DNA from: Opeltia flavorubescens
Taxonomy: Eukaryota > Ascomycota > Lecanoromycetes > Teloschistales > Teloschistaceae
Reading direction: 5' to 3'
DNA length: 64,000 nt
NCBI GenBank assembly: GCA_000442125.1
Contig: KE546976.1
Location: 1,302,001 to 1,366,000 of the forward strand
Shown here piece by piece: positions 23,297 through 35,630 of the stretch. Under the pieces are notes generated by a model. It was not told the origin of the DNA, made no database searches, and saw nothing but the letters and a program-made list of their open reading frames with translations. A program made the translations under genes and the position numbers. Each line of letters starts with the position of its first letter. Position 1 is the stretch's first letter.

Positions 23297-25452
23297 ATGT
23301 CAGAAGTTCCTGATCACTGTGGTATGTCATGAGTTCATCTTGTTGAGAGGAGAAATCATTGCTCATCACATATATGCAGCATTCCTCAAAGAGATGAGGA
23401 AGAAACGTGCAGCGAAGACGCGAGCAACAGCCCGCAAACGAGCTCGGTCCGCAAAATTTGACCGCAATTGCCATCTCTCCGACGGTAAATTTTAGCAGCA
23501 GTGAGATCCAGAGTGAGAGCTGACATTGAATAGATGATACACTAAGCCCTGAGCCGAGTGAGATAGACGTTGGTAAATATGAAAACCAACCCAACTTGTC
23601 CAAAGCCGAGCCCGTCCCATCCGATGAGGTCAACCTTACAGACATCGACGACCAAGAAATCTTTGGGTATGACTTCATCCCGTTGAACGAATCTGATTCA
23701 GACTCCTATCCCGAAGCCTGCCACCGAAATGGTATATTGCCGGAATCTTCCACCATAGACGAGGATGATGCGGATTTGCCCAGTGGTGAGGAAGATGCTT
23801 CCGAATCAGACTCCTCCTACTATGATGAGGAGAATACTGGCATTGGACAATATGAAGTCCAGGACAATACTACTGTCAATGGCACTGAAAATCATACCAA
23901 GAGAAAGCCTTGCGTTAAAGCCATGGGAGAAGTACGTCTTGACGAGGATGGAAAGCTGGAGTGGCAGGATCCTGTATCTCAACAATGGTGTAAGTCTTGC
24001 TGTATCCTATAATTTGCACTACTCTGACCATTGGCTTAGATCCTGCGGTCCGTCACACTGACATCCGTGAATGGCTGATCGCCGAAGCGGCGAAATTGGG
24101 CAAATACAGTGAGCCATCACCGAGTCGATGCTTGTAAGGCACCTGGCTGAATGCTTGTAGGATACCCCATGGCCCGCGGTAAACATCCACTTGATGTTGT
24201 GAGTCTCGACCCTCCTTGCATGATAGTGTTAAAACGCCCTGACTCCAGCCAGACCGCCTTCCACCCAGCCTTCAAAGACTACAGCGACAAACGTGAGAAC
24301 TGGCCCAAAATCCTATTCCAATACCTACCCCGTCAATCCGATCTATCGCACGTCAAGCCCGACTACTGGCAACTCCACGACGGACGCTACGTCATCGACC
24401 TCAACAACCAAGCCATGTACGACTACCCACACATGCCCGTCACCCTAGCCAAACACGCAGATACCTGGCTCCTCCTCACTCTCATGCGCATGAACACCAC
24501 CATCTCCATCCAAGATCTCCGCGGCCGTATGATCGGAGGCATGGACCGCTCTCGTTCCGATCCAATGGGTAGAAATCGAATCAGCATGAATATGCAACGG
24601 TTCCGCAAATTCGCATGCTGTTTGACGTGGACTTCGATTCAGGCGAATAATGTTCAGCGCGATTATTTGGATAAGAAGTTGCCGAGGCGGTGCTTGAGGG
24701 AAAATTCTACGGAGAGCTTTCGTATGCTTTATGCGCATGAGGCTGCGGAGTTGGATCTTGTGGATGCGGGGAAGTTTCTGCATNGGACGAGGGCGAAGGT
24801 TAGGGATCTTTCGGAGGGGAAGTCAAAGGCGGTTTATAAGAGGAAGTTGAGGGAGTATGAGGTTCAGAGGGAGAGGTTTGAGAGGAAGTTTCCGGATGGG
24901 GGGCCGGGGTTTTATGATACGGAGGATGAGGAGTTTCAGGCGAAGCGCGAGGAGGAGGGTGATGGAGTGTTTAAGCCTGATAGGAAGAGTGAGAAGGTGA
25001 ACGTTCTTCCTGATTTATCTGGTACGTCCTCAGGGATTGCAACCAAGGATTCAAAGGAAGAAAAACTCTGCCCCCGCGGCCACCGCAACTACGCCGGCTT
25101 CCTCACCACCGCACCCAACACAGTCCAACAAGCACAACTCCTCTACGACCTTCTACGCCCTACGCGCGAGCACTTCAAATCCGTCATCGGCACCTATCCT
25201 CCCAAGACCGCCGGGGATGAATGCTATTATTGTCAGCATCGCGATCTGCAGGATGAAATTTTGGCGTTGCAGGGAAATGCGCAGTTGAGGGGTGTGACTA
25301 AGTTGATGGGGGTGATGTATGTGGATGATAAGATGGCTTATTGGAATGGGAGGTGGGATGTGGGCTTGATGGGGGGGAGGGTTAGGTTTTTGAGGGGGGA
25401 GGGGGGGTTGGGGGGGAGGAAGCAGTGGGATGGGGGGAGGGGGTGGTACTGA
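23297..25452 (+). CDS. Gene C: unknown family protein, 648 aa
   Basis: Five proposed exons (23297-23321, 23380-23484, 23534-23989, 24040-24108, 24161-25452) join in phase. The short N-terminus has a basic stretch (KKRAAKTRATARKRARSAK) that could be a nuclear signal, then a long acidic Asp/Glu/Ser region. Module 1 (GEVRLDEDGKLEWQD, QQWYPAVRHTDIREWLI, KLGKY) is followed by module 2 (KILFQYLPR, DGRYVIDLNNQ, LMRMNTTISIQDLRGRM, ISMNMQRFRKFACCLTW). Both correspond to genes A and B, and the KY|R phase-1 intron matches the SY|R intron of gene A. The C-terminal third is charged, probably coiled coil, with a Cys/His-containing patch (KLCPRGHRNY, CYYCQH) that may bind metal. N at 24784 obscures one codon. 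The last 30 codons are Gly-rich. Confidence 0.72.
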
Positions 25453-26906
25453 TGTTTTGTAAGATCTTTGTGAGGATGGTGTCAAGATACTGAAAAAAAG
25501 TGGTGGAGAAGTTTGAGGGTACTACTGCGACAGCTAGGATATGTACGTTGCTGCGGAAGATGGATGTATGTCTGTCTGTCGGTTTGTTCGATACGGAGGA
25601 GAAGTCCGCTGTCTGTATGACATCTGTGGAGGCTTTCTAAATGTATGAAGCGGAGGATACAAGTCGGCTTGTGCGATATCGAGGAGGAAAGGTCGGGTTC
25701 CGGTTTCAAAGCTTGTATGATGCGGAGGAGGAGGCAATTGTACTCCTAACTACATACGCTCCTTTTTAGTATCTGCAGAGGGTTATCTTCCTGCAAAGAG
25801 GGAAATGTAGGTTAGAGACATTCAAAGATTGTGATAGATTTGATAATGCTGCCACCGTATTTCTGCTATGGGATGTTATGGGGTTCTGTCCTGGCCCACG
25901 AATGCGTCCTTCCTCTTCTCTCTCCATGTCACGCCTTCGATGGTTTATAGTTGTACTTTGATTAAGTCATGTTCATCTTTAGGCGCTGAACACTTTAAAT
26001 CTCTCCGGCGCTGTAAGCTCGTCGTCATTTCTTCCCCATAAGTGGACCAGTAGATCTTGTCATTACTCCTATCGCTTACCCATTGGTAGCTCTGATATCT
26101 CATCTTTACCTGATAAAGAACTTCGAACATCTCTAGCGCTGTGATTGAGTCTTAGTATCTCCCATGTCTGACCATAAGAACCCTGTCGCTCTCAATTATC
26201 CAACTGACAAGCTGAGTTTGCCTACTCTATTACCGCTTATAATCACCCACCGGTACCTTCTCCCAGATTCATATTATCGTAATCCTCGTTTGCGTCATCC
26301 CTTCTCCCGGCGTGTATATCGTTCCCTTTGCTCATCGTGGGTGATGAACTGCCATGGTAAGGACCCAGCTGCTTGCTTACTCCTTGTGAGATAAATGCTG
26401 TTGACTACTAACTGTTGCTCGGCTTCTCCTTCTCGCCGGCGCCCGAGTTCGATGTCGGCGGGATTGCGAGTTTAGTGACCCATTGGCGATGTTTCGGCCG
26501 CTGCCTGGAGGTGGTTTTGGAGGATGAGAAGTTTGCGGGTGAGGGGAGAGATAGGAAAGGATGGAGATTTGGTGGAGTATGTGGTGGGAGGATAGTGGGC
26601 GTTGTCGTAGGAGAAGGTTGAGTTTAGGTGCTGGACGCAAAGGTTGATAGCGAGGAGATGCATGAAAAATTATTGGATTCAGCGTTGGTGGTGATGCTGG
26701 AGGCGTGTAGAGAATGCGTGGAGGTCCCATGTCTAATATCTTTGAAAATAACGTCGAGAGTAGGCTCCTATATCTGCGGTCTGCTATGAAAAATCCGATA
26801 TCTGGACCCGTGTGAAAGGTAATGAAAGACTGTTGGTAGGCGTCATTCAATGCATGTCGCCGTTCTTACGCTTTGAGCCAACAGCTTCAACTAGATAGCT
26901 TCTATT
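25453..26906. other. Intergenic, no supported gene
   Basis: About 1.45 kb between the convergent gene C and NLR gene. Two weakly similar stretches (about 25985-26030 and 26112-26150, sharing TCTCT..GCGCTGT) may be an old local duplication. ORFs at 26377-26850 on the minus strand are Pro/Ser-rich and unsupported. Confidence 0.4.
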
Positions 26907-29900
26907 CTATTGTAGCGCTCGGAGATGGTGTTCTATGACTAAATTTGTGTACCCATTGTACCAATCGCCATCGGATCTTTCTTGACGATTGAGCCACTGC
27001 TGGTCATTTATGCAGTAGTCTTTGCTATGCGATGGGTAATCGAAGTGACCATGATGACCCCATGTGTTGCGCAAACATTGCTGGTTGATTAAGATTGCTT
27101 CATCGAGTAGGATTTGATCATCTACATCAGAGATATCCAGTACTGAAACGCCTTTAGAACGTAGCGAAATGAGCGCAGCGACAGCCCAGCGTCGACCTGC
27201 AGTCGCGATGAATAGCGGACTGTAGCCTCTATTATCAGCTGCGAAGACGTCAATATTCTCCACCGTAAGAAGCCTCTTCGTCAAGCTTATCTCGTCTTTT
27301 GTGTCGGACATGGTTGTCCACGCTGCGCGCCACAACGGACTTTCACCAAGGTCATCCTTGCTGTTCACGTCGACGTCAGGTCTGGCGAGTAATGCATCCA
27401 CGACTGCTAGGTTGCCCCTGCCTACCGCTATAGATAAAGGAGTTTGGCCTTTTTTCGATTTATGATTAGCGGCATTCGTTTTCATCAGTATTGAAGAGAC
27501 CACATCCGCGGAGCCATTTTGCACTGCGTAGCATAAAGGCGTTAAACCCTCGTGATCTTGGGCATCAGGATCAGTGACCTTCGATAATAACGCATTGACG
27601 ACAGATTTACGTCCAAACTTTGCCGCGTATAACAATGGACTTCGACCGAGTACATCTCTTGCGTCAGGATCCGCGTCCTCAGATAACAGGATCTGGACTA
27701 CTGCCTCGTGCCCATTTTCGGCCGCATAGGATAATGGAGTCTGACCATGCGGGCCTTCAACGTCTACGGTGACGTCTAGCTTCGATACAAGTAGCTTGAC
27801 TACAGTTTGAAACCCGCGCCGTGCGACAGAACATAGCAGTGGTCGGGAATAGTCTTCCACACAAGTGGGACTGATATCGCCATTTGCAAGTAAACAGTAT
27901 AGAACTGCGTCTGGTCCATACGAAACTACCCAAGCAAGGAAGTCCTGGCCCTTGCGGAGATGAATCGGTCGTATTTTAATCATTGCTTCAATGGCAACTT
28001 GCTGATAATCCTCTCTGTCCTTCTGCTGAATGTCCAATGCTCCATTCCCATTGCTTCTTTTGAATATCGGGCTTAGAAATTCTCTAAGCGTGTCATCGCT
28101 GATTTTGGTATCCGTCAAGGCGACATGCAAGGGAATAGACCAGCGTCCAAATTTAAGAGACTCTGCTAAAGTGTACTGCGGTGATTGCCACATAAAAAGC
28201 AATTCTCGCTCCAATTCGATGTGCACGAGATGACTGTGATTTTTCTTAGTCAGTATGAGGAGTAAAGTTGTCTTATCATCAAAGCGCCGAACTTGAAATT
28301 TTTCGAAAAGGTTGTGAAGTTTGATCCAGTCAAGGACTTCGAAATTATTCCAAGCAACCTGCTGGGAAACACCATCCTGCTCAGCTCTCTCTGCATGAGA
28401 TAGCACATATTGAGTCGCATACTGTAGGAAAGGAAATCGTTCCGAGACTTGTGCACGGAGTTCTTTCGCATCTTCAGATGACCACACTGGCAAATCCGTT
28501 ACAGCAGGTAAGTACTTCCAGGTATCGATGCTAATATGTTCAAGACAGCACCGCTTCAGTCGTTCGTGGCTTCGACCAGTTTCAAGCTCAGACTTCAACT
28601 TGTTGAAACCATTCTTGCCAACAAGGAAATCACGCACGGACTCATGAATGAACTGGACGTTCTGCGCTTTCGCTTTTGTCGTCTCTGCTAGACCTTTCGA
28701 GCAGCTCAAGATGAATCTTTCCATGTCCTCAACGCTGACTGTATCGGGACTGGCCCAGTCTAATTCATCAGCATCGGTCCCTGATAGGATACCATAATAG
28801 AGTTCTTCCCGCTTCAGTGGGCGCATCGCGTAGAGGATCCATTGAAGGCATAAAATCAATTGGTCGACACGCTCCTGATCTCTTGTGAGGATGTCCTCAA
28901 ATAATTTGTCCAGTCCATCGGGTATTTCTTTCAGCCGCCGCCGAAGCGTATGTACGCGACCATGGTCATATTCCTTATTCAGAATCTGTACGACGAGAGC
29001 CACCCATAGGAATACACCAGAAGCGCGGTTCCGTATCTCCTCTTTGATAACCTCACATTGCTTTCCCTTCCCAGCTCTGAGCTCACCATCCAAGTATCTT
29101 GCAATATCTTGATCGTGACCTTCTTGCCCTTCCAAAGTCAGCTCAATTCCATTTTGGATTGATATGTATGGATAATGGCGACTGGAAAGACAGGCGCGGA
29201 AGTTTATCTGGGACGATATAACAATCTCTCCGAGTTCTTCGAGGAATCTTATCAAGTCTCGTATTTGGCTTTCTTCGCATTCGTCCAATGCATCGATGAA
29301 GCAGATCAATTGGCGTTGACCTAGCTTCCGGAATGCATCAACGAAGAGTGTTTGGAGCTCGACAATATCCCAAGCATACGACTCTCCGTCATGAAGATCT
29401 GTGGATCTAGGCCAAGAGATGTGCGTCTGGAGATCTGGATATGCTCCAATTAATTGAAATAGTAGAGATCGGTACATGCCTACTGTAGATCTTTCCAACT
29501 CTTCGCCTCTTGCGTTGAAGAAGAATGATATGACTTTAGCCTCCTTTATTCTCCTCGCGTTTTGCACGGCGAATTTTAGAATCGTCGACTTGCCGCACCC
29601 AGGCTTACCCTTGATCCAGAAGATGCCATGATGAATCATAGTTTTCCTGATATCGGACCAGTCTTGATATTCCTCCCGGTGAAGCAACCATTTACATGTT
29701 TTGGAATGTGCCGATCTGATAGTAGAGTACCGCGCGTTGAGTGCAGGGAACGATAGAGCGTCCAGAAGCGCTTTTCGTTCTGTGTCGCTCGCTGGAATTC
29801 TCTCATCTATAGCAAATCAGTGTACAGGTCTAAAAAACACTCGAGAGCGACAGACCTTGCTGCCTCGTTTGATCTTGACACGCTTGGGCGATCTGTGATT

Positions 29901-30962
29901 TAATACGGTCGAAAGCAGCAATGACCTTGCAGTATTCTTGATCGTCCAGTCCACTGAACCGACAAATTTCCATATGGTTCCTTGCGATGTGTTGAGTTGT
30001 TTCAAGACTGAGATCGCCAAGGCATGAAGAGACGTCTTCTACGACCTGGACAGCGGTGAATCCTGGTATTCGTCGCATCAAATCCTAGTGAATTCATCTC
30101 ACCTTCTTGCCACCCAAGGCTTGAACCCCATATTGTTCTTGGAAGGAGTGTATAAGCCAGCCCTCACGCCGGGCCATCGGTCCGAACTCGTCACGTAATT
30201 CCCTCAACCGCTCAGAGCTCGGCAGTAGCGTGCTGATGACCTGCTCGTTGACCCTAAGACCACAAGCTCTAGCAACCTGTTCTGCAAAATGCTGGAGAAA
30301 GCCGCGAGGGTCCGCTCCTCCGTGTGGTGTTCCAAAGAAAATGATCGCGGACGTCGATTTGTAAATCTGATGCAAATGGATTTGGTGGTCCTGGAAGCTG
30401 GCTGACCGTCGGAGCATTTCTTTCACTACAATACCGCCTAGGCTATGAGCAACGAAAATGATTGGCTTTGAAGACTGTGAATGACGTGCAGCATCCAGGC
30501 TGACAAGGAAATCCCATGCGATATCATACACGGTATTCTTGCTGACCGGAGCCCCGAAGGCATGACGCAGATTCGTATCATAGCCGTAAGTAAAGATACG
30601 AGCGGAAGGTAGGAGCTCAGGAAGGAGATGCTTAGGCCAATACACATGTTCGCGATCCCAATCATTCACCTGCGTAGGTCGAGATATGGCAGACATGAGA
30701 CGCGGCATCTTTGCCGGGCGATGGTAAGCATCGACAGATTCATTATTCCTGTCGCTGCCAACGGTTACGGATTTGTGACTCCAGGTACGTACAGGATGGC
30801 CCGTGAATCCATGTACGAAAACAACGCTTCACTGCATTAGTCCCAATAAAGTGGAATCGATACATGGAATTACTCGATATCTGGTTCACTTGGATCCACC
30901 AGTACTGACAACCCAGTTGTGCTAGGCTCAAGGCATGCTGTTGCGGCTCTTGAGTTTTCCAT
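26907..30962 (-). CDS. NLR-type protein: SesB-like lipase - NACHT - ankyrin repeats
   Basis: Exons 30874-30962, 30103-30826, 29856-30045 and 26907-29806 join in phase to 1300 aa. The N-terminal alpha/beta-hydrolase domain has VVFVHGFTGHP near residue 31 and the nucleophile elbow AHSLGG (Ser about 158), then FFGTPHGG, as in fungal SesB-like effector domains. A linker (VVEDVSSCLGDLS, QHIARNH) leads to a NACHT NTPase with Walker A GKPGCGKST (about 401-409) and Walker B CFIDALDEC (about 503-511). The C-terminus has at least five ankyrin-like repeats (about 1025-1230; GQTPLSYAAENGHEAVVQIL, GRSPLLYAAKFGRKSVV, GLTPLCYAVQNGSADVV, GQTPLSIAVGRGNLAVV). Fungal NLRs act in non-self recognition and regulated cell death. 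Binding through the repeats would oligomerise NACHT and activate the lipase-like domain (family knowledge). The gene appears intact. Its ligand is unknown. Confidence 0.92.
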
Positions 30963-31915
30963 GGTGTTTTAGGACTGCCATCAAAACTCAATGAGCAATT
31001 ATTGTTCCCTCGTAAATCCCGGTGTTCTAATACGAAAGAGATGTGTGCAAGATAGAGAGACAACCAAGATAAAAGCTGAAGAAATTATACGATTGGAGCC
31101 TGGGACGGAAGTAGTTTAGCCTTGCGATTGAAAAGAATAAGTAAAGACTGTGGCGTCATGCATATTGAAACCAATCATATACATTGACCCGAAAATCAGA
31201 TAAGAACTCATAAACCTCATAAATCATCGTGGATTGAGAAGCTGCTGCCAATGTGAGACCATATGCTTTCTGGTCTTGAGGCTGTGTTATCGAGGTTGGG
31301 CGCTTACGCAGCCTTGTCAGGCAGATCGATGAACGCCAAGCCAAACCCTGGCCGTGACCCAAGCCCTAAACCTAATACGCATGAACACTGCAGTGCATGA
31401 GGCACAAAACGCAAAGCATTTGGTGAGCAAAGACAGCTTGTAGAAAGAATATGAACATTGTTGAATGAATGTATGTGCATGAAATGAATTAATTCGTAGA
31501 AGAGATCTATGGAGAATGAAGAGATCGCCCAGGGCTTGTGGCGTTAGTACAAAATTAGGCATAGTGCGATTGAGAAGCCGTTGCTTGGCGCAATGCGCAC
31601 CTGTGATTCGCCCAAATAACGAGAAATAAGTTATTGACAAATGCATGAGATTGACAAACATTTCAAAAGACACGTGAGAGAAAGAAATATCGCCAGATGC
31701 GCTAGCTGGACGCTCCCCTTTAGAACTTACTCCTTCGAAGCTCACGCCCATTAACATCTAACTATCCTGGCTGATCTTCCTGACTATCTCCTGATACAAG
31801 ATCGTCCATCCACAGATTCCATCGATTCCCTTGATTCTATCTCTCCTCGACATTCGCGGAGCACGTAGAACTGTAATAAAATTATCTTTCGGTGGTATCT
31901 CGATGTTGAAGATCA
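30963..31915. other. Intergenic, 3' flank of gene D and NLR promoter
   Basis: About 0.95 kb. A minus-strand frame at 31317-31757 is open but shows no motif and lies directly downstream of gene D, so it is most likely 3' flank. Nothing else is supported. Confidence 0.4.
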
Positions 31916-34458
31916 TCAACGTTCGTAGCGAGGATCATATTGATCATTTCGCTGTATGGTGCGTGCCCGCTCTTCTTCGTAAAGTTGTTGAAGTCGCTGT
32001 TGTTGATGGGGACTGGTTGCGTGTTGCGCTGGTGGGTGATAAGTTGGTGGCTGATGCGCAGTGAGAATGGGCTGAATGTTTGGCTGCAGAGCCTGCTCGG
32101 GGATTCGAGACTGTTGGGAATGCTGATGTTGCTGGGGGTACCCAGGCTGCAGGGGTTGGTGATGCTGTTGAGGGTGTCGATGGCCTTGATGATATTGATG
32201 ATGCTGATGCTGCTGCTGATTGTGATGCTGAGGGAGATGAGGCTGCCGGAACTGCTGAGGAGCTTGAGTTGGCTGGACATGTTGAGCTTGCTGAGTTTGC
32301 TGAAAACGTTGAGCTGACTGGCCTTGTTGACCATACGGAGGCTCTTGACCATGATGTGGGTAGTGTTGCTGTTGGTACAGATTATCCTGTCGCGTCCCAG
32401 CCCAGTAGAAGGGAGGAACCTGTCCCATGTTCGCGACAGGTGCAGAGCCTGGTGCTCGTGGTTGGCCTGTAGCAGTCTGAGTTTGTTGGGTGTATTGCAT
32501 TTGAGGACCAGTGGCGTATGTTGGGGGTGATGAACCAGTAGGGAATTGATGTTGACCGGGATGCTGAACACCATGTGCAGGGATTTGGTCGCCAGTCGGT
32601 ACGTGCGAAGGCTGTCTTTGATTGAGAGGTATTGGATGCCGTGCACGATTGGGGGCGTGGATTGTTCCTCCCCGAAGTGCATCTGCATACGTTCGTTGCT
32701 GTGATGGAACCGGTGGAGGTTGACCTCGACTGGTGTCCTGAGCGCTGTGACTATAGTTATGAGGGCCAATTGGGACATTGCCCTGCTGTGCCTGCGCAGA
32801 AAGATTTGACTGCGGTGAAATTTGGGTTTGCTGCGCGCCCGCATTAGGGCCATTATCGAACGACGCCGCATGTTCTAGGTATTTTGGAGGCAGATCGTCA
32901 GCATACGTACGCTGCGTTCCTCCATTTCGAGTTCCGCAGATTATTACCGACCGTGACTGAGATTGAGGCCGGAGAGGTGGCCGCATCGAATTTTCACTCG
33001 TGCCAGCGACAGCGTCGGGCTGATTAGCCTCGGTGAAGGTATTGGCATCGAGTATGTCGGAAGCCTCTTGAATGAAATTTCGGTAAGGATCGACAGGTGC
33101 CTCGCCGATGGACTGAGAAGTACCCGGAAGATGACCAAGATTCAAAGGACCTGCAAGACGTTGAGTTCTCCGGGCGGAATTGCGAGCTTGTCTTTCGCGA
33201 GCACGTCTTTCCCGAGTCCGTCGTTCGTATGCTGCGAGGACAAGATCCGTAGCCGTCGGATCAGTATACACTGAAACTGGTTGCCCTCCTTCTGTAGTCA
33301 GAGTATGTGGGTTGGATGGATCGGAGGAGACGGTATATTGCCCTTGTGTAGGAGTGTCATTCGGGCCGGGTGCGGTCTTCTGTCTCTCGCGCTCAGATGG
33401 AGATAGCACAGCTTCAGAGGGAGGTCTTGTAGACTCTTCATCTGTAGAATCTTCCTCCAGAGAATTCCTGCCCGATTGAGCGATAGTTCGATCTTTTTCG
33501 ACACCCCATAACATCCGGCGATCCGGCATTGGTTTTTGCATACCAGCGCCCTCGATGGTTATGGGTATCGGAACCCGGTTTCCAGCAACTTCACCAAGAG
33601 TAGGATCGGTCAGACCAGGAGTGAGTCCTCTTGTGGTATTTTCACGTATTTGCTGGTCTGTCATCTTGTTCACCCAATCGACAGGCTTTCTACGCCTAGA
33701 TTCCGTGTCCCAGGTGAGTATGTGGTATCTTTTCCGACCTCTACCAGTCATCATGTTAATGTTGTTACCTTCAGAGTTCTGACTCCGCTCCCCCTTTTTG
33801 GTCAGCATCTGTCGCATTAGTATATCTTTCCAACTATAAGCCGTCAGCTCTCTCATAGATGTGGGCAATGCATCAAGGATTGACAAACCGGATACGTGGG
33901 TCATAGCGACGCCACGCTTCATAAACCCAGAAATACTCCTGGCTACCAATTTGATCTGGTAGGTGCTTGAAATCCAGGAGCATCTTCGGGTTGGTTGGAT
34001 CATCCGGCCATTGCTCGTACATGATATTGCCATTGGCATCCCTCTTAGCAGGGGGAAGTTTCTTGCCCTTAGCCTGGGTGGTCTTAAAATCGATCCAATT
34101 TTGAGGCGGCTTGAACAGGTAGAGAATCTACAATCATGTTTAGCTTACTTGAAAGGGAGATTGGTAAGATGGACTGACATCTGGCATATTCTCTTCACTC
34201 CAGTTTGCTTGGCTTCGCAAATGTCAGCTTTATGCCGTGAGTCCGGTGACGTTTAGACCTACCCAGGATGAAACGAGGTCACATCCTGTGGACCACCAAA
34301 GCCTGTACGACGAGGAGGGTCTACAGCGAAACAATCAGTGCTAACACAACCATGAGATCTTTTGAGGACTTGCCGTATTGTGTAGGACCGCCTGGCACAA
34401 TGGTCCAGTCACTCGTCGCGAGGAACTCGGGCGTTTCATTCCACGGCACTAACGCCAT
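31916..34458 (-). CDS. Gene D: unknown family protein with Q/H-rich tail, 777 aa
   Basis: Five exons (34374-34458, 34263-34320, 34179-34212, 33889-34127, 31916-33833) join in phase; the first intron has a GC donor (G|GCAAGT). Residues about 60-230 correspond to module 2 of genes A-C: DILYLFKPP (gene A DILYEWNPP), PKMLLDFKHLP, YEAWRRYDPRIRWKDILMRQM, GRGRKRYHILTWD. Module 1 is not seen. A Ser/Pro-rich middle follows, with ERRTRERRARERQARNSARR as a basic nuclear-type patch. The last 300 residues are Gln/His/Pro-rich (runs of QQ, HQQQQHQHHQYHQGHRHPQQ), a prion-like or scaffold composition. The fourth intron coincides, within one or two residues, with an intron of gene B. Function is unknown; a nuclear, phase-separating or transcription-related protein is a guess from composition. 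Confidence 0.72.
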
Positions 34459-35630
34459 CACGATATCTTATATGTAAAATTGAATCTATAGTCTTGAGAA
34501 TTCGAGTCCTGTGAGGAAAGTGTATCGATGGAAAGTGTAGCTGCACAGAGCTCTTTGTGGTAAGGAAATGCAGAGAGAAGGATCTTTTGAGGGAACAGAA
34601 AGAAGAGTGGAGGAAATGCTTTTGATTTCCCGAGCACATGACTAAACATAGGTTGTGAGATATACAAAATCTGATGAGACCCGGTCAACAAAAAGCAGGA
34701 TAAAGATAACGCTGCTATAGAAAGCTAGAGAAAATGTGACTATGGGGCCTACACAATGAATGATAACAAGGACCGATTAGGCATGGCCAGAAAAAATTAG
34801 AGCGAAGGGCGAATGTGTAGGCGAGCATGATATAGTACGCGGGAACATGGAAGACTTGTTGTGAAAGTAGGGTTCTATACAGGCGTGTCAGAAAAAGGGA
34901 TATACTGAATATTTTGACTCGTAGATTATCCGTTGGAGAATATGGCAGAACACTGGTATGATATACAAATGCCTCTCGTCGTTGCTTCTCTGGATTTGAT
35001 TGGTGGTCATCTGGCGTGAATCACATTAAGAGAGCAGGTGGCAAGACGGCAGAGAACAAGTTGTATAATTTTGCACGCGATTGCCGGATCGCCACGGGAG
35101 AAGAAGGTAGAAGGTTTGACAAAGCTCAAGTCTCATGTTACAAGGTAATACGTGGTGTTTGGGTTGCGTTTGTTTGTGCTCGCAATCAAGGTTCCTTGCA
35201 ATCAATTAGAGGGGTTCGAAGGTCATACGACTCGTAGTATTGCGCGAATATTAGAAGAAGCAATCGAGAGGATGAAACCGATGGCTAGCATTGCCCTTGC
35301 GATATCGAAGATAGGAACGAATTGACTGGGTTTTGTCGGCCACAGTAGTCATAGTCAACCAGAGTTTGGGTAGAAAAAGGAGATGAACAGTTGATTGCTA
35401 AGTAGTACCGGCCATACAGCTTGACAAACTCTTTGTCAGGCGAGCTGAACAATTTTCAAGAGGGTGATAACATACTTCGAGCCTTTGGTACATGGCTGCC
35501 AAGGTACATTCGGAAAGAATAAATGGTAAACGGGTTTCCTTAACCAATGCTTGATGATGCCCACAGATGCGATGGCAATGATACATGCAGAACCGCCGGA
35601 TGTGTTGCAAATGGACTTCAAACTATCGGA
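34459..35630. other. Intergenic, no gene seen
   Basis: About 1.2 kb upstream of gene D and downstream of the next minus-strand gene. Short frames only, with no motif recognised. Confidence 0.4.

Noticed and set aside
25985-26200. Possible tandem duplication in the gene C-NLR spacer
   Set aside because: Similarity is limited to about 20 bp with gaps, so chance cannot be excluded.
31340-31400. CCCTAAACC-like sequence that might be a telomeric remnant
   Set aside because: Only a single unit and no tandem repetition.
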